Shown: piece by piece, positions 1 through 8,022 of the stretch
How the letters are laid out: every line of letters starts with the position of its first letter
Position numbering within the stretch: the first letter of the stretch is position 1
NCBI RefSeq assembly: GCF_030547425.1
Contig: NZ_JAUORH010000023.1
Coordinates: forward strand, 1 to 46,079
From: Tenacibaculum sp. 1_MG-2023
Lineage (GTDB): Bacteria > Bacteroidota > Bacteroidia > Flavobacteriales > Flavobacteriaceae
Length of the DNA stretch: 46,079 bases
Reading direction: 5' to 3'
Translations under genes and position numbers: made by a program
Notes under the pieces: model-generated
Database searches by the model: none
What the model was told of the DNA's origin: nothing
Seen by the model: the letters and a program-made list of their open reading frames with translations, nothing else

Positions 1-1
1 G

Positions 2-75
2 CTCCCCCTCTTGGACTCGAACCAAGGACCCTCTGATTAACAGTCAGATGCTCTAACCAACTGAGCTAAGGAGGA
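2..75 (-). tRNA. tRNA-Asn (anticodon GTT)
   Basis: The reverse strand folds as a complete cloverleaf. The acceptor arm TCCTCCT pairs with AGGGGGA, with one T-G wobble. The anticodon stem TCTGA/TCAGA encloses the loop CTGTTAA, whose anticodon GTT is at 39-41. The T-arm contains GGTTCGAGTCC. The discriminator base is G at position 2, and position 1 is the first C of a possible encoded CCA end that would lie outside the window. It is transcribed away from sucA. Confidence 0.97.
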
Positions 76-298
76 ATTTAAAACACATGTGTCTTAAAAT
101 GCGAGTGCAAATTTAAGGGGTTTTTTTATATCTGCAAATTATTTTTAATAAAAAACGCATGTGATTTTTATTATTTCTGAATTTCAGGGATTTATTTTTT
201 AAAAAAAGATGCTTTTAACTGAAATTTAACAAAAAGACAGTACTCGTTAAAGAGTTTAAAATTAGACTAAAAAGGAATGGTTTTTTTCGTAAAAGTTG

Positions 299-306
299 TA
301 CTTTTG
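299..306 (+). promoter_or_regulatory. putative -7 box of the sucA promoter
   Basis: The sequence TACTTTTG fits the Bacteroidota -7 consensus TAnnTTTG and lies 40 bases before the sucA start, leaving a leader of about 35 nt. No convincing -33 TTG element is seen at the expected distance. The 223 bases between the tRNA and this box are AT-rich and show no gene. Confidence 0.5.
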
Positions 307-346
307 TCACCATTATTCTTATAGATAGAAAAGTATAACAAAATAT

Positions 347-3073
347 ATGGACAAGTTTTCGTTCTTAAACGCAACACATGCAGGTTTTATAGGTGATTTG
401 TATGAACAATATCAAAAAAATCCTGATGCGGTAGAACCAAGTTGGAGAAGTTTCTTTCAAGGATATGATTTGGCTAACGAGAATTACTCATTAACAGATG
501 AAGAAGTTTCGGTAGAAGTCCCTGAAGAAGTACGTAAAGAGTTTTTAGTAATCGATTTAATCAACGGTTACCGTACCCGTGGTCATTTGTTTACCAAAAC
601 AAACCCAGTACGAAACAGAAGAACCTACACCCCAACATTAGATGTTGAGAATTTTGGGTTAAATCAATCAGATTTATCTAAGGTTTTCAGTGCAGGAGAA
701 ATTTTAGGTATAGGGGCTAAAAGTCTAGCTGAAATCATAAACTACTTAAAGTCTGTTTTCTGCGAAAGTATAGGAGTTGAGTATATGTATGTACGAAACC
801 CTGAAGAGTTAAAATGGTGGAACGATCGTTTGAATAAAAACGCAAACCATCCTAGTTACGATGTAGAATCTAAAAAGTATATTCTTACAAAGCTAAATCA
901 AGCTTCAACTTTTGAAAGCTTTTTACAAACGAAGTATGTAGGTCAAAAAAGATTCTCTGTTGAAGGAGGAGAAACATTGATCCCTGGAGTTAGTGTGGCG
1001 TTACGAGATGCAGCTGAAGAATATGGAGTAGAAGAGTGTGTGTTAGGAATGGCACACCGTGGACGTTTAAATACTTTAGTAAATATTTTCAAAAAACCAA
1101 TTCGCGATTTATTTAGCGAATTTGAAGGAAAAGATTTCGAAGATCAAGACATAGATGGAGATGTTAAGTACCATTTAGGTTTAACCTTAAGTAAAGCGTA
1201 TCAAGGTGGACAAAAGATGAAGATGAACTTAGTGCCAAATCCATCTCACTTAGAAACAGTTGATGCAGTAGCGGAAGGAATTGTTAGAGCTAAGATAGAG
1301 AAAGACTATGAAGGAAACGAAAATAAAATACTTCCAATTTTAGTACATGGTGATGCAGCTGTAGCAGCCCAAGGAATTGTGTACGAAGTTGTGCAAATGG
1401 CACAATTAAACGGATACAAAACAGGAGGTACTATCCACATTGTAGTAAATAATCAAGTAGGTTTTACAACCAATTATTTAGATGCTCGTTCAAGTACGTA
1501 TTGTACTGATGTAGCTAAGGTAACCTTGTCTCCAGTACTACATGTAAATGCGGATGATGCAGAAGCTGTATGTCATGCAATGGAAATGGCAGTTGAATAT
1601 CGTATGAAATTCAACAAAGATATTTTTATTGATTTGTTAGGATACCGTAAGTACGGGCATAATGAAGGAGACGAGCCACGATTTACACAACCAAAATTAT
1701 ACAAAGCAATTTCTAAGCATAAAAATGCAAGAGAAATTTATGCAAATAAATTAATTGAAGAGGGAAGCATAACAGCGGACTACTTACAGAAAATTACAGA
1801 TGAATTTAAGACACATTTAGAAGCTGAGTTCACAGAGTCTAAAAAGAAAGAAACGTCTAAAATTCAGGAGTTCATGCCAGATGTATGGGATGGGTTTGTA
1901 CGAAAGCAATTACAAGAAATGTTACAGCCTGTTGATACAACTTATTCCATAGAAGATTTAAAAGGTATTGCAAGGGTAATTTCAAAAACGCCAGAAGGAC
2001 ACAAATTTGTACGTAAAGCTGAACGTATCTTAAAAGGTCGTGAAAAAATGGTGTTTGAAGATAATTTGCTAGATTGGGGTACTGCTGAGAACCTAGCGTA
2101 TGGTACTTTATTAGAAGAAGGTTATGATGTACGTATTTCTGGAGAAGATGTAGAAAGAGGAACATTCTCTCACCGTCATGCAATTATGCGTGATGAAGAA
2201 ACTTTAGAACGTGTAAACTTACTAAACACAAACCCTAAGAGTAAAGGAGAGATGACAATTTACAACTCTCACTTATCAGAATATGGGGTGTTAGGGTTTG
2301 ATTACGGGTATGCAATGGCAGCACCAAATACATTAACAATTTGGGAAGCTCAGTTTGGTGATTTTGCCAACGGAGCACAAATTATGTTCGATCAGTATAT
2401 TTCTTCGGCAGAAGATAAATGGAAGTTACAAAACGGATTGGTAATGTTACTACCTCACGGGTATGAAGGTCAAGGGCCAGAACACTCATCAGGAAGAATA
2501 GAACGTTTCTTACAATCATCATCAACTGATAACTGGACAATAGCAAACTGTTCTACACCAGCAAACATGTATCACATTTTGCGCCGTCAGATGAAGCGTG
2601 ATTTTAGAAAACCATTAATTGTTTTCACACCAAAAAGTTTATTACGTTTACCAAAAGCAGTAAACCCTATTGAAGATTTAGCAAACGGAACTTTCCAAGA
2701 GGTAATTGATGACACTATTGATACTTCAAAAGCTAAGAAAATAGTGTTCTGTACAGGTAAATTCTATTACGACTTATTAGCTGAACGCGAAAAGTTAGGA
2801 AGAGAAGACGTTGCTTTAGTTCGTATAGAGCAATTGTTCCCATTACACAATGATAAAATTAAAGAAGTAATGGATAAGTACCTAAATGTAGAGCGTTATG
2901 TTTGGGCTCAAGAAGAACCTAAAAATATGGGAGCTTGGAGTTATATGTTAGAACGTTTTGAATTAGCTAGGTTAGAATGTGCTTCAGAAGAATACCGTTC
3001 GGCACCAGCAGCAGGTTCAAGTGCACGTTTTAAAAGACGTCACCAGGCTATTATAGATAAGGTTTTTGATTAA
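347..3073 (+). CDS. sucA: 2-oxoglutarate dehydrogenase E1 component
   Basis: Thiamine-diphosphate-dependent E1 subunit of the 2-oxoglutarate dehydrogenase complex. It decarboxylates 2-oxoglutarate in the TCA cycle and passes the succinyl group to lipoyl-E2. At 908 residues it has the usual SucA length (about 900-950). The N-terminus has the E2-binding 'FLNATHAGFIGDLYEQY' type helix seen in Bacteroidota E1o. The MAHRGRLN motif lies near residue 238, HGDAAVAAQG near 334, and a thiamine-phosphate/Mg segment (VVNNQVGFTT) follows. The C-terminal half holds the transketolase pyrimidine-binding domain (HLSEYGVLGFDYGYA) and the SSGRIERFLQ region. Start chosen at the first ATG, behind an A-rich leader and the putative -7 box. 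sucB follows 119 bases downstream on the same strand, so the two probably share a transcript. Confidence 0.98.
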   Translation: MDKFSFLNATHAGFIGDLYEQYQKNPDAVEPSWRSFFQGYDLANENYSLTDEEVSVEVPEEVRKEFLVIDLINGYRTRGHLFTKTNPVRNRRTYTPTLDVENFGLNQSDLSKVFSAGEILGIGAKSLAEIINYLKSVFCESIGVEYMYVRNPEELKWWNDRLNKNANHPSYDVESKKYILTKLNQASTFESFLQTKYVGQKRFSVEGGETLIPGVSVALRDAAEEYGVEECVLGMAHRGRLNTLVNIFKKPIRDLFSEFEGKDFEDQDIDGDVKYHLGLTLSKAYQGGQKMKMNLVPNPSHLETVDAVAEGIVRAKIEKDYEGNENKILPILVHGDAAVAAQGIVYEVVQMAQLNGYKTGGTIHIVVNNQVGFTTNYLDARSSTYCTDVAKVTLSPVLHVNADDAEAVCHAMEMAVEYRMKFNKDIFIDLLGYRKYGHNEGDEPRFTQPKLYKAISKHKNAREIYANKLIEEGSITADYLQKITDEFKTHLEAEFTESKKKETSKIQEFMPDVWDGFVRKQLQEMLQPVDTTYSIEDLKGIARVISKTPEGHKFVRKAERILKGREKMVFEDNLLDWGTAENLAYGTLLEEGYDVRISGEDVERGTFSHRHAIMRDEETLERVNLLNTNPKSKGEMTIYNSHLSEYGVLGFDYGYAMAAPNTLTIWEAQFGDFANGAQIMFDQYISSAEDKWKLQNGLVMLLPHGYEGQGPEHSSGRIERFLQSSSTDNWTIANCSTPANMYHILRRQMKRDFRKPLIVFTPKSLLRLPKAVNPIEDLANGTFQEVIDDTIDTSKAKKIVFCTGKFYYDLLAEREKLGREDVALVRIEQLFPLHNDKIKEVMDKYLNVERYVWAQEEPKNMGAWSYMLERFELARLECASEEYRSAPAAGSSARFKRRHQAIIDKVFD

Positions 3074-3085
3074 AAAACAAATAAT

Positions 3086-3147
3086 GCGTTAGGGATTGTA
3101 GTAAGCTACCATGTAGCTCGAAAAGCCCGACCCGATAGGGAACGTCC
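3086..3147 (+). repeat. structured intergenic repeat of flavobacterial type between sucA and sucB
   Basis: This short element begins GCGTTAGGGATTG and ends CCCGACCCGATAGGGAACG. Its ends can pair (GCGTT with AACGT), a perfect 6-bp hairpin AGCTAC-CAT-GTAGCT sits in the middle (3104-3118), and CCC-GATA-GGG can form another small hairpin. I recall similar GCGTTAGGGAT...GACCCG...GGGAACG elements dispersed in many flavobacterial genomes, with a variable internal hairpin. No second copy was noticed in this window. It contains no gene. Whether it is a mobile repeat, an RNA element in the suc message, or both cannot be decided from this sequence. Confidence 0.6.
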
Positions 3148-3192
3148 AAATAAAAGAAATAAAATAATTCAGATATATAAAATTTAGAACTG

Positions 3193-4401
3193 ATGGTTTT
3201 AGAAATGAAAGTTCCTTCTCCGGGGGAATCAATTACAGAAGTAGAAATTGCAACTTGGTTAGTTGAAGATGGTGATTACGTTGAGAAAGATCAACCAATT
3301 GCCGAAGTAGATTCTGACAAAGCAACGTTAGAATTGCCTGCGGAAGAAAGCGGAATAATCACTTTAAAAGCTGAAGAGGGTGATGCAGTAGCAGTAGGTG
3401 CAGTAGTTTGTCATATTGATATGGATGCCGCAAAACCAGAAGGAGCTGGAGCACCTAAAGAAGCAGCACCAAAAACTGAAGAGAAAAAAGAAGCACCTAA
3501 AGCTGAACCCGCTAAAGAAACATACGCTACAGGCACAGCATCTCCAGCAGCTAAAAAAGTATTAGCTGAAAAAGGAATAAGTGCATCTGATGTTAAAGGA
3601 ACTGGTAAAGACGGTCGTGTAACTAAAGAAGATGCTGTAAAGGCAGTGCCTTCAATGGGAACTCCAGGAATGGGATCTCGTGGTACAGAGCGTAAAAAAT
3701 TATCAATGTTACGTCGTAAGGTTGCTGAGCGTTTAGTTTCGGTAAAGAATGAAACAGCTATGTTAACTACGTTTAACGAGGTGAATATGCAACCAATTTT
3801 CGATTTACGTAACGAGTATAAAGAAGAATTTAAAGCAAAACACGGAATAGGTTTAGGTTTTATGTCTTTCTTTACAAAGGCAGTAGTACGTGCATTACAA
3901 ATGTATCCAGCTGTGAACTCAATGATTGATGGTAAAGAAATGGTGTCATTCGATTTTCAAGATATTTCAATTGCAGTATCAGGGCCAAAAGGATTAATGG
4001 TTCCAGTAATTAGAAATGCTGAAAACTTAACGTTTAGAGGTGTTGAAAGCGAAGTAAAGCGTTTAGCAATTCGTGCTCGTGATGGACAGATTACTGTTGA
4101 TGAAATGACAGGAGGTACGTTTACAATTACAAATGGTGGTGTATTTGGTTCTATGTTGTCTACACCAATTATAAACCCTCCACAAAGTGCAATTTTAGGA
4201 ATGCACAACATTGTAAATCGTCCAATGGCGGTGAATGGAGAAGTGGTGATTCAACCAATTATGTATGTAGCGTTATCGTACGATCATAGAATTATTGATG
4301 GTAAAGAATCTGTTGGTTTCTTAGTAGCTGTAAAAGAAGCGTTAGAAAACCCAGTAGAAATCTTAATGGATAACAACCCTACCAAAGCTTTAGAAATGTA
4401 A
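3193..4401 (+). CDS. sucB: 2-oxoglutarate dehydrogenase E2 (dihydrolipoyllysine succinyltransferase)
   Basis: Core acyltransferase of the 2-oxoglutarate dehydrogenase complex, moving the succinyl group from lipoyl-lysine to CoA. Of the 402 residues, 1-75 form one lipoyl domain with the modified lysine in [10 protein letters not shown] (Lys43). An Ala/Pro/Lys/Glu-rich linker follows (about 80-112), then the peripheral subunit-binding domain (about 116-151, [13 protein letters not shown] and [11 protein letters not shown]). The catalytic domain ends with YDHRIIDG, holding the active-site His365 and Asp369. It lies downstream of sucA. A strong terminator follows, so sucAB looks like a closed unit. 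The E3 gene (lpd) is not in the window. Confidence 0.97.
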   Translation: MVLEMKVPSPGESITEVEIATWLVEDGDYVEKDQPIAEVDSDKATLELPAEESGIITLKAEEGDAVAVGAVVCHIDMDAAKPEGAGAPKEAAPKTEEKKEAPKAEPAKETYATGTASPAAKKVLAEKGISASDVKGTGKDGRVTKEDAVKAVPSMGTPGMGSRGTERKKLSMLRRKVAERLVSVKNETAMLTTFNEVNMQPIFDLRNEYKEEFKAKHGIGLGFMSFFTKAVVRALQMYPAVNSMIDGKEMVSFDFQDISIAVSGPKGLMVPVIRNAENLTFRGVESEVKRLAIRARDGQITVDEMTGGTFTITNGGVFGSMLSTPIINPPQSAILGMHNIVNRPMAVNGEVVIQPIMYVALSYDHRIIDGKESVGFLVAVKEALENPVEILMDNNPTKALEM

Positions 4402-4426
4402 ACCAAAATTTGGTTTTATAGATATG

Positions 4427-4456
4427 AAATCCTGTACGAAAGTGCAGGATTTTTTT
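4427..4456 (+). terminator. rho-independent terminator of sucAB
   Basis: An 11-bp stem AAATCCTGTAC/GTGCAGGATTT (one G-T wobble) with a GAAA tetraloop is followed directly by a T tract, 25 bases after the sucB stop. Confidence 0.9.
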
Positions 4457-4470
4457 GTTTAAATTTTTAG

Positions 4471-4478
4471 TAACTTTA
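4471..4478 (+). promoter_or_regulatory. possible -7 box for the SRPBCC-glyoxalase pair
   Basis: TAACTTTA resembles TAnnTTTG except for the last base. It lies just after the sucB terminator and 23 bases before the next start codon, where a new promoter is needed. Confidence 0.3.
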
Positions 4479-4500
4479 ATAACTATAAAATCAACTGATT

Positions 4501-4947
4501 ATGAAAGTTACTGAGGAAGGATTTACCGTTTACCATAACTTTCCTATAAAAGAGTTATCTAATAAAGTTTTTAAAGTCATTACAAATCCAGACGATTTGA
4601 TACATTGGTGGCCACTTAAATGCACAGGAACTCCTAAAGTAGGCGCAGAATACAATCTTTTTTTTGGTGGAGCTTATGATTGGTATGGTGAAGTAGTTCA
4701 ATGTAAAGAGAATACTTCTTTTTACATAAAAATGAGTAAATCAGATGATGATTGGAATCCAACAACTTTCGGTTTTGACTTGTTCGAAAAAGATGAAGGA
4801 GTAACTTGGGTGCATTTTTTTCATAAAGGATGGGTTGAGCAAAACGATCACTTTAAACATTCTTCCTATTGTTGGGCATTGTTGTTAAATGGACTAAAAA
4901 ATTATGTAGAAAAAGGGATTGTTATCCCTTTTGAGGAAAGAAATTAA
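4501..4947 (+). CDS. SRPBCC (START-like, AHSA1-type) domain protein
   Basis: A cytosolic protein of 148 residues without a signal peptide. The pattern fits the helix-grip SRPBCC fold: an N-terminal strand (FTVYHNFPIKE), a helix ending in the DDLIHWWPLKCTG segment typical of AHSA1-like proteins, strands around FGGAYDWYGEVV and TWVHFFHKGW, and a long C-terminal helix (SYCWALLLNGLKNYVEKG). Such domains bind hydrophobic ligands, but the ligand cannot be predicted here. The glyoxalase-fold gene starts 12 bases downstream and is probably co-transcribed. Pairs of SRPBCC and VOC genes are frequent in small stress or resistance operons, but this is only a contextual hint. Confidence 0.75.
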   Translation: MKVTEEGFTVYHNFPIKELSNKVFKVITNPDDLIHWWPLKCTGTPKVGAEYNLFFGGAYDWYGEVVQCKENTSFYIKMSKSDDDWNPTTFGFDLFEKDEGVTWVHFFHKGWVEQNDHFKHSSYCWALLLNGLKNYVEKGIVIPFEERN

Positions 4948-4959
4948 AACTATAAGATT

Positions 4960-5331
4960 ATGAAACTAGGGGTTTTTTCAATTAGTTTATCAGTGAAAGA
5001 TATTGATAAATCAAAAGATTTTTATGAAATGTTAGGGTTTACTGTTTTTGCAGGCCAAATAGAAAAGAATTATTTGATTATGAAAAATGGAAACTCATTA
5101 ATTGGATTATTTCAGGGTATGTTTGAAAATAATATCCTTACTTTTAATCCAGGTTGGGATGAAAGTGCCAATGTGTTAGACGATTTTGACGATGTAAGAA
5201 CCATTCAACAACATTTAAAAGAAAACCACATCAAATTGAAAAGAGAGGTAGACAAAGATACTTCAGGACCTGCGAGTATTGTTTTCTTCGATCCTGATGG
5301 AAACACCATTTTAATAGATCAGCATGTATAA
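4960..5331 (+). CDS. VOC (glyoxalase/bleomycin-resistance fold) family protein
   Basis: The 123 residues make two beta-alpha-beta-beta-beta modules of the vicinal-oxygen-chelate fold. The first opens with FSISLSVKDIDKSKDFYEML and the second ends with the hallmark FFDPDGNTILIDQH. The first strand has Ser rather than the metal-binding His common in glyoxalase I, so the metal site may be incomplete. The substrate is unknown. It is the second gene of a likely two-gene unit with the SRPBCC gene. Its stop codon is already inside the first arm of the following terminator hairpin. Confidence 0.8.
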   Translation: MKLGVFSISLSVKDIDKSKDFYEMLGFTVFAGQIEKNYLIMKNGNSLIGLFQGMFENNILTFNPGWDESANVLDDFDDVRTIQQHLKENHIKLKREVDKDTSGPASIVFFDPDGNTILIDQHV

Positions 5332-5365
5332 AAAGATGAAAAACACTTGCTGTTTTTCATCTTTT
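5331..5365. terminator. bidirectional terminator between convergent genes
   Basis: A perfect 15-bp inverted repeat (AAAAGATGAAAAACA / TGTTTTTCATCTTTT) with a CTTGC loop. The A-rich and T-rich ends give U tracts in both directions, serving the glyoxalase-fold gene on the plus strand and the DUF547 gene on the minus strand. Confidence 0.9.
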
Positions 5366-5374
5366 AAGCATAAC

Positions 5375-6094
5375 CTATTTATTGTTTAAACTCCAATCAT
5401 AATCTAGGTATACGACTTCGGCATTGTCGTTAGCTTTAATGTCAGAATACTTATTTATATAGTCTACCAAGGTATTACGAGAAGTAAAGTCTTCTTGGTA
5501 CCATTGAAATATTTTCGAAACTTCAACTTTAGTTAATGTAATCTTATTTTTTGTGGAGTCGTTTATAAAAGCTTTCATTAAGTTTTCTAATTTTTCTTCT
5601 ATATTATCTTTAGTAAAAGCAAAATTTACAAATCGAGGTCCAGATTTAGATGCTGCATTTAAGGCAACATGAATTCTTGGATCATCATGCCATCTACGGA
5701 GTATTTTATGTTCAATATAATCTAGCGAGTATAGTTTTTTACCAACAGCAGCAAAAGGAATTTTCCAAGCATTTCTTCCTTTACGTTTAATATCGGTAAT
5801 TTTTTTTAAAGGATAACTATCTAAAATTAGCTTAATAGTATAAGCATTGTATGCGTTAATCCAAAAAGCCTTAGCTTGATTTTGTGACCATTTATTACTA
5901 GGTATAGTGTTATCTAAATGCTTTATATAAATATCTAAAACCGCACGATTCTTTCTTAGTCCTTTATAATCCACATTACCTTGAGAATCCACATAGGTTT
6001 TTAATAAAGCATCATATACATCAGTTTGTGCTTGTGTTTGAATACTCACAAAAATTAGCAAATAGGTAAAAGATAGAGTAATTGTTTTTCGCAT
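5375..6094 (-). CDS. secreted DUF547 domain protein
   Basis: 239 residues with an N-terminal signal peptide (hydrophobic stretch TLSFTYLLIFVSIQTQAQ, with likely cleavage after AQA). The rest matches DUF547: KAFWINAYNAYTIKLILDSYP near residues 73-92, then LDYIEHKILRR and DPRIHVALNAASKSGPRF near 122-153. DUF547 proteins usually carry Cys in the NCASxxCP segment, but here these positions are Ala and Gly. DUF547 has distant likeness to papain/transglutaminase-type folds, but no enzymatic activity can be claimed. The gene stands alone, with convergent neighbours to one side and the broken small gene upstream. Confidence 0.8.
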   Translation of the reverse strand: MRKTITLSFTYLLIFVSIQTQAQTDVYDALLKTYVDSQGNVDYKGLRKNRAVLDIYIKHLDNTIPSNKWSQNQAKAFWINAYNAYTIKLILDSYPLKKITDIKRKGRNAWKIPFAAVGKKLYSLDYIEHKILRRWHDDPRIHVALNAASKSGPRFVNFAFTKDNIEEKLENLMKAFINDSTKNKITLTKVEVSKIFQWYQEDFTSRNTLVDYINKYSDIKANDNAEVVYLDYDWSLNNK

Positions 6095-6177
6095 TTTTTA
6101 AATTTTAAGTAAATAAATTAGTTCACGATACTTTTGACGTGGATAAGTTTAATTCATTACATAAAATTTTATAGAAG

Positions 6178-6205
6178 TAAAAAACCACTCATAAAAAATG
6201 GTTTT
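6178..6205 (-). terminator. terminator behind the broken small gene
   Basis: Read on the minus strand, AAAACCATT and AGTGGTTTT form a 9-bp stem (one wobble) around a 7-nt loop, followed by a short T tract. It lies downstream of the degenerate small gene and marks the end of its former transcript. Confidence 0.6.
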
Positions 6206-6429
6206 CAAATTGTGAAAGAGTGATTGTAATTTTTTACCAGTAAATGAGCTTATAGCAATAGCAACAATACCAATAGTAATGGTAATGTAAGAATTAGTGT
6301 TGTTTTGTGCTTTGACCAAGTCAACATCGCCAATAGAATTTTATGTTTCTGGTTGAATAAGTGTATAAATTCCATACACAAGAATTACAATGCAGCGATT
6401 AGTAATATCGATTTAATGGGTTTCTTCAT
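6206..6429 (-). pseudogene. broken small two-helix membrane protein gene
   Basis: Reading the minus strand from an ATG at 6429 gives MKKPIKSILLIAAL and then a TAA at 6387-6385. Shifting by one base at about 6389 lets the frame continue as VILVYGIYTLIQPET, interrupted by a TAA at 6343-6341. The same frame then runs on as NSIGDVDLVKAQNNTNSYIT and a second hydrophobic segment (ITIGIVAIAISSF), ending near TGKK. Together these make a plausible protein of about 65 residues with two membrane helices and a short polar loop. I recall similar small proteins (DUF3185-like) in flavobacteria, but family assignment is tentative. One frameshift and one nonsense codon in so short a gene indicate decay. The true 3' end is uncertain. 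The rest of the 6095-6599 gap, including a plus-strand open frame at 6305-6511, shows no convincing gene. Confidence 0.6.
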
Positions 6430-6599
6430 AATAAATAAAGGTCTTTCATCAGGTTTAAAAGAAAAATCACTATATAAATTATACTACAAAGAGTCCATTT
6501 GTCACAAATAAAGAACATTTCATACCATATATCTTTTTACAATATTTAAAGGCAGGGGAGAGAGATATTTTTGATGCGGATTAATAAAAACATAAAAAA

Positions 6600-7409
6600 A
6601 TGATTACGCATTCTTACACAAAAAGCCCTTTTGTATTTTTAAGTTTTATACTCTTTTTCTTTATGAGTTGTACTGAAGAAGATTTACCTTCTAATATTAA
6701 ACAGCAAAAATTTACTCTAAAATCTAACTCAACAAACTTTAAGTATACTGTTAAAATAGGAAGCATTGAAGAAGCTGATGTAACTAAAGATTATCACGTG
6801 GTTTATTTACTTGATGGTGACGATTATTACAATGAATGTATGCAAATGTTAAGCTTAGAAAAAAAAGAAAATACCATTATAGTGAGCATAGGTTATGCGG
6901 GCGATAATGAAAGAGGTACAGATTATTCTTACCCGTATGACAGAGATTTTGATGGAGACTCAGGAGGAGCAAAGAAGTTTATTAGCTTTTTAAACTCTGA
7001 GTTAATCCCTGTGATTGAAGAAGATTATCAAATAAAGAGTTTAACAAAAACAATTTATGGACATTCACTTGGAGGTTATTTTGCTTTATATGTTATGCTG
7101 CAAGAAGAACAAGAAAACCCTTTTGATAATGCAATTGTGGTAAGCCCTAATTTAATGTGGTATAACTCATTTATTTTCGATTTAGAGGAAAAAGCTAAGG
7201 AATTTAGTTTGTTAGAGGGCAAATCTTTTTACATGGCTATGGGAGACTTAGAGGGAGTAGGTATGAACGCATCATTTGATGCAATGGTCAAGCGACTAAA
7301 ACTGAGTAACTATAATGATTTTAATTTTAGTTACGAAAGATTAGAAAATACTTCTCATAGAAATAGCCCAATAAAAGGGTTTGAAAAAGGATTACAAATT
7401 ATTGAATAA
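6600..7409 (+). CDS. esterase-type alpha/beta hydrolase lipoprotein
   Basis: 269 residues. The N-terminal hydrophobic segment ends in the lipobox FMSC (Cys24), so this is probably a lipoprotein. The body resembles the putative-esterase (esterase D/IroE-like) family: DYHVVYLLDGDDYYN near residue 60, a basic-acidic stretch YDRDFDGDSGGAKKFISFL, and the nucleophile elbow YGHSLGGYFAL with Ser156. A likely catalytic His253 lies in TSHRNSP near the end. Family members cleave esters of siderophores, S-formylglutathione or mycolates, and the substrate here is unknown. The next gene starts 7 bases after the stop, so the two form an operon. Confidence 0.85.
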   Translation: MITHSYTKSPFVFLSFILFFFMSCTEEDLPSNIKQQKFTLKSNSTNFKYTVKIGSIEEADVTKDYHVVYLLDGDDYYNECMQMLSLEKKENTIIVSIGYAGDNERGTDYSYPYDRDFDGDSGGAKKFISFLNSELIPVIEEDYQIKSLTKTIYGHSLGGYFALYVMLQEEQENPFDNAIVVSPNLMWYNSFIFDLEEKAKEFSLLEGKSFYMAMGDLEGVGMNASFDAMVKRLKLSNYNDFNFSYERLENTSHRNSPIKGFEKGLQIIE

Positions 7410-7416
7410 GAAAAAA

Positions 7417-8019
7417 ATGAAGAAAATTTTATACATAGTATTGTTAAGTAGTTTTTTTATGAATGCTCAAGAACACGATACTACAAGAAAGTGGAAATTA
7501 GAATTGGGGTATACGACTGATATAATTAATGCAAGTTTCGGAAAACATTATGGTTTTGTTTTTAAAGCGAAAAGAAAATTGTTAGAAAGTAAGAAGATTA
7601 CCTTAATGGCAGGAGCAGCTTATCAAAACAGTTTTATTAATGAAGACGAAAATATGTTTACAGGTTTTGTTGATGGCTATACAAGAGACTTATCTGTTGT
7701 TGGTTTGGTAGATTTTAGTTTTTATCCTTTTAATAAAAGGAGGTTTTATATGTCAATTCAACCCTTTTTTGGCTATACTAACTTAAAGTCTAAAGGAAGT
7801 TTGTATATAGATCATTTAGAGATATATGAAAAGTATAAAAACTCATATTCTTACTTTAATTACGGAATGATAAATTCTCTAGGTTATACTTTTAATAGAA
7901 TAACTATAACCTTCGATGTTTGGAGTTCGCTAAAAGGAGTTGCTGATAGCGGAAGGTTTAGACCAGGAGGTTTTGATTCAAGGTTGTTTTTTGGAATGGG
8001 AGTAGGTTACACGTTGTAA
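7417..8019 (+). CDS. outer-membrane beta-barrel protein, function unknown
   Basis: The open frame extends upstream to a TTG at 7381 inside the esterase gene. The ATG at 7417 is preferred because it gives a clean signal peptide (MKKILYIVLLSSFFMNAQ) and does not overlap. The mature part (about 180 residues) alternates polar and aromatic residues in strands separated by short turns (KWKLELGYTTDI, KKITLMAGAAYQNSF, FYMSIQPFFGYTN) and ends in aromatic/hydrophobic FFGMGVGYTL, typical of an 8-10 strand barrel. It is probably co-transcribed with the esterase. Its stop is only 3 bases from the stop of the convergent LytTR gene. Confidence 0.75.
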   Translation: MKKILYIVLLSSFFMNAQEHDTTRKWKLELGYTTDIINASFGKHYGFVFKAKRKLLESKKITLMAGAAYQNSFINEDENMFTGFVDGYTRDLSVVGLVDFSFYPFNKRRFYMSIQPFFGYTNLKSKGSLYIDHLEIYEKYKNSYSYFNYGMINSLGYTFNRITITFDVWSSLKGVADSGRFRPGGFDSRLFFGMGVGYTL

Positions 8020-8022
8020 ACT

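Noticed and set aside
1872..2183. Minus-strand open frame of 103 codons inside sucA
   Set aside because: It is fully antisense to a strongly conserved enzyme, has no promoter or recognisable domain, and arises from codon bias of the opposite strand.
6250..6377. Minus-strand open frame beginning MEFIHLFNQKHK with a leucine-rich end
   Set aside because: It exists only because of the frameshift in the broken gene; the residues in the shifted frame make a better membrane protein.
6305..6511. Plus-strand open frame of 68 codons in the gap before the esterase gene
   Set aside because: No leader, no family resemblance, and it lies antisense to a more convincing broken small gene. It is probably a chance frame.
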